Shown: piece after piece, positions 63,528-64,000 of the stretch
How the letters are laid out: each line of letters begins with the position of its first letter
Numbering within the stretch: the first letter of the stretch is position 1
From: Oceaniferula flava
Lineage (GTDB): Bacteria; Verrucomicrobiota; Verrucomicrobiia; Verrucomicrobiales; Akkermansiaceae
NCBI RefSeq assembly: GCF_016811075.1
Contig: NZ_JAFBGL010000004.1
Span: forward strand, 124,001 to 188,000
Direction: 5' to 3'
Length of the DNA stretch: 64,000 bases
Notes under the pieces: generated by a model
The model's input: only the letters and a program-made list of their open reading frames with translations
Told to the model about the DNA's origin: nothing
The model's database searches: none
Program-made: the position numbers and the translations under genes

Positions 63528-63800
63528 CTAGCCCTTCCGCTTGCTGCCCGGCTTGGTGCGGTGCTCGCCAAAGTATTTTTCACTGCGGTAGCGCAGCCAC
63601 ACCCTGAGCGTCTGCGGCACCTGCTCGCGCTGCTCCTTGGTCAAGATTTCGTAGAGCGCCATCGCCTTCTCGCGCTCGCCCCGGCAGGCGCGGTTGTTGT
63701 GAGCATCCCAGTAGCTACGTGCGGCGCGGATGCGGCGGTTCACCTCCTTGATCAGCGCCTTGCCGACCAGGGGTTTGTTTTTGTTTTTCTTAGCCGGCAT
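63528..63800 (-). CDS. Small basic conserved protein, unknown function
   Basis: 90 residues, ATG at 63800 (a GTG precedes it directly). Basic N- and C-termini (K-K-N-K-N-K and K-P-G-S-K-R-K-G) with a helical centre (Y-W-D-A-H-N-N-R-A-C-R-G-E-R-E). I do not recognise the family. It overlaps the end of the antiporter gene by 11 bp and is probably cotranscribed with it. Confidence 0.6.
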   Translation of the reverse strand: MPAKKNKNKPLVGKALIKEVNRRIRAARSYWDAHNNRACRGEREKAMALYEILTKEQREQVPQTLRVWLRYRSEKYFGEHRTKPGSKRKG

Positions 63801-64000
63801 CACGTTCCGCGTTTCTGGCCAGCGTCTTGGCGACCAATGATTTCAAACTCAGACCCTGCACCGAAATGGAGAAAATCACAATCACATAGGTGGCCAGCAA
63901 AATCACATCACGGATCTCCCCCTGACTCGTGGGAATCGCCAGAGCCAATGCCACAGAGATCCCACCGCGTAATCCACCCCAGGTCAGGATTTTTGCCGAG
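63790..64000 (-). CDS. C-terminal end of a Na+/H+ antiporter (CPA1/NhaP type), 5' part outside the window
   Basis: The last 69 codons are visible. The segment T-W-G-G-L-R-G-G-I-S-V-A-L-A-L-A-I-P followed by a hydrophobic helix is characteristic of the last transmembrane region of CPA1 Na+/H+ exchangers (NhaP/Nhe). The gene runs off the right edge. It was too truncated for length checks. Role: sodium/proton exchange in the inner membrane, fitting a marine or salt-exposed habitat. Confidence 0.85.
   Translation of the reverse strand, partial: SAKILTWGGLRGGISVALALAIPTSQGEIRDVILLATYVIVIFSISVQGLSLKSLVAKTLARNAERDAG

Overview
The window looks like chromosomal DNA of a Verrucomicrobiota bacterium, probably order Verrucomicrobiales and probably free-living. 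The evidence is the short basic protein of the Chlamydiae/Verrucomicrobia type beside rplM-rpsI, SHD1-domain secreted proteins, a PEP-CTERM protein, a DUF6288-like protein, OprO/P-like porins, and a secreted SGNH esterase whose C-terminal module is typical of the PVC group. The DNA is moderately GC-rich and densely coded on both strands. I see no rRNA, tRNA, CRISPR array, insertion sequence or prophage. Most start codons have no visible Shine-Dalgarno sequence.

Layout. 1-9.7 kb: end of a possible exosortase-associated gene, clpS-DUF2017, nnr (NAD(P)HX repair), a coiled-coil protein, acsA, an SHD1-esterase, rluB, and the rplM-rpsI-small basic protein operon with its own promoter and terminator. 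9.8-20.6 kb: a Kv-type channel, prmA, an aspartate-type aminotransferase, truA, tsaE, a TetR regulator divergent from an amidohydrolase-like gene, pdxA-recQ, and an MBL-fold hydrolase. 20.6-28.9 kb: mostly exported proteins, namely a C39-like protease, a YHYH protein followed by a fused MbnP-diheme peroxidase, a DUF2851 protein, a beta-propeller and an FHA membrane protein. 28.9-36.5 kb: parA-roadblock, kbl-lplA, a YyaL-like lipoprotein and a coiled-coil secreted protein. 36.6-44.6 kb: hisB-hisH, a TPR-AAA ATPase with a TPR membrane partner, a DUF6288-like protein, ilvC and an RRM protein. 44.7-51.6 kb: an envelope island with a Sel1-PDZ protein, a second PDZ protein, the SGNH esterase and the PEP-CTERM protein. 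51.7-64 kb: an exported 2-hydroxyacid dehydrogenase, a secreted cyclophilin followed by a ModF-like ATPase, a HAD phosphatase, a beta-propeller, two tandem porins, a TMEM220-like protein and queG, a Gfo/Idh/MocA oxidoreductase and the end of a Na+/H+ antiporter.

Housekeeping genes (translation, cofactors, amino acids) alternate with envelope genes. The most distinctive points are the fused MbnP-MbnH-like protein behind a YHYH gene whose start codon abuts a near-perfect palindrome, a 2-hydroxyacid dehydrogenase with a Tat-like signal, a ParA-roadblock pair, a TPR-AAA pair, general lack of Shine-Dalgarno sequences, and an apparently over-represented hexamer CTAACA/TGTTAG.
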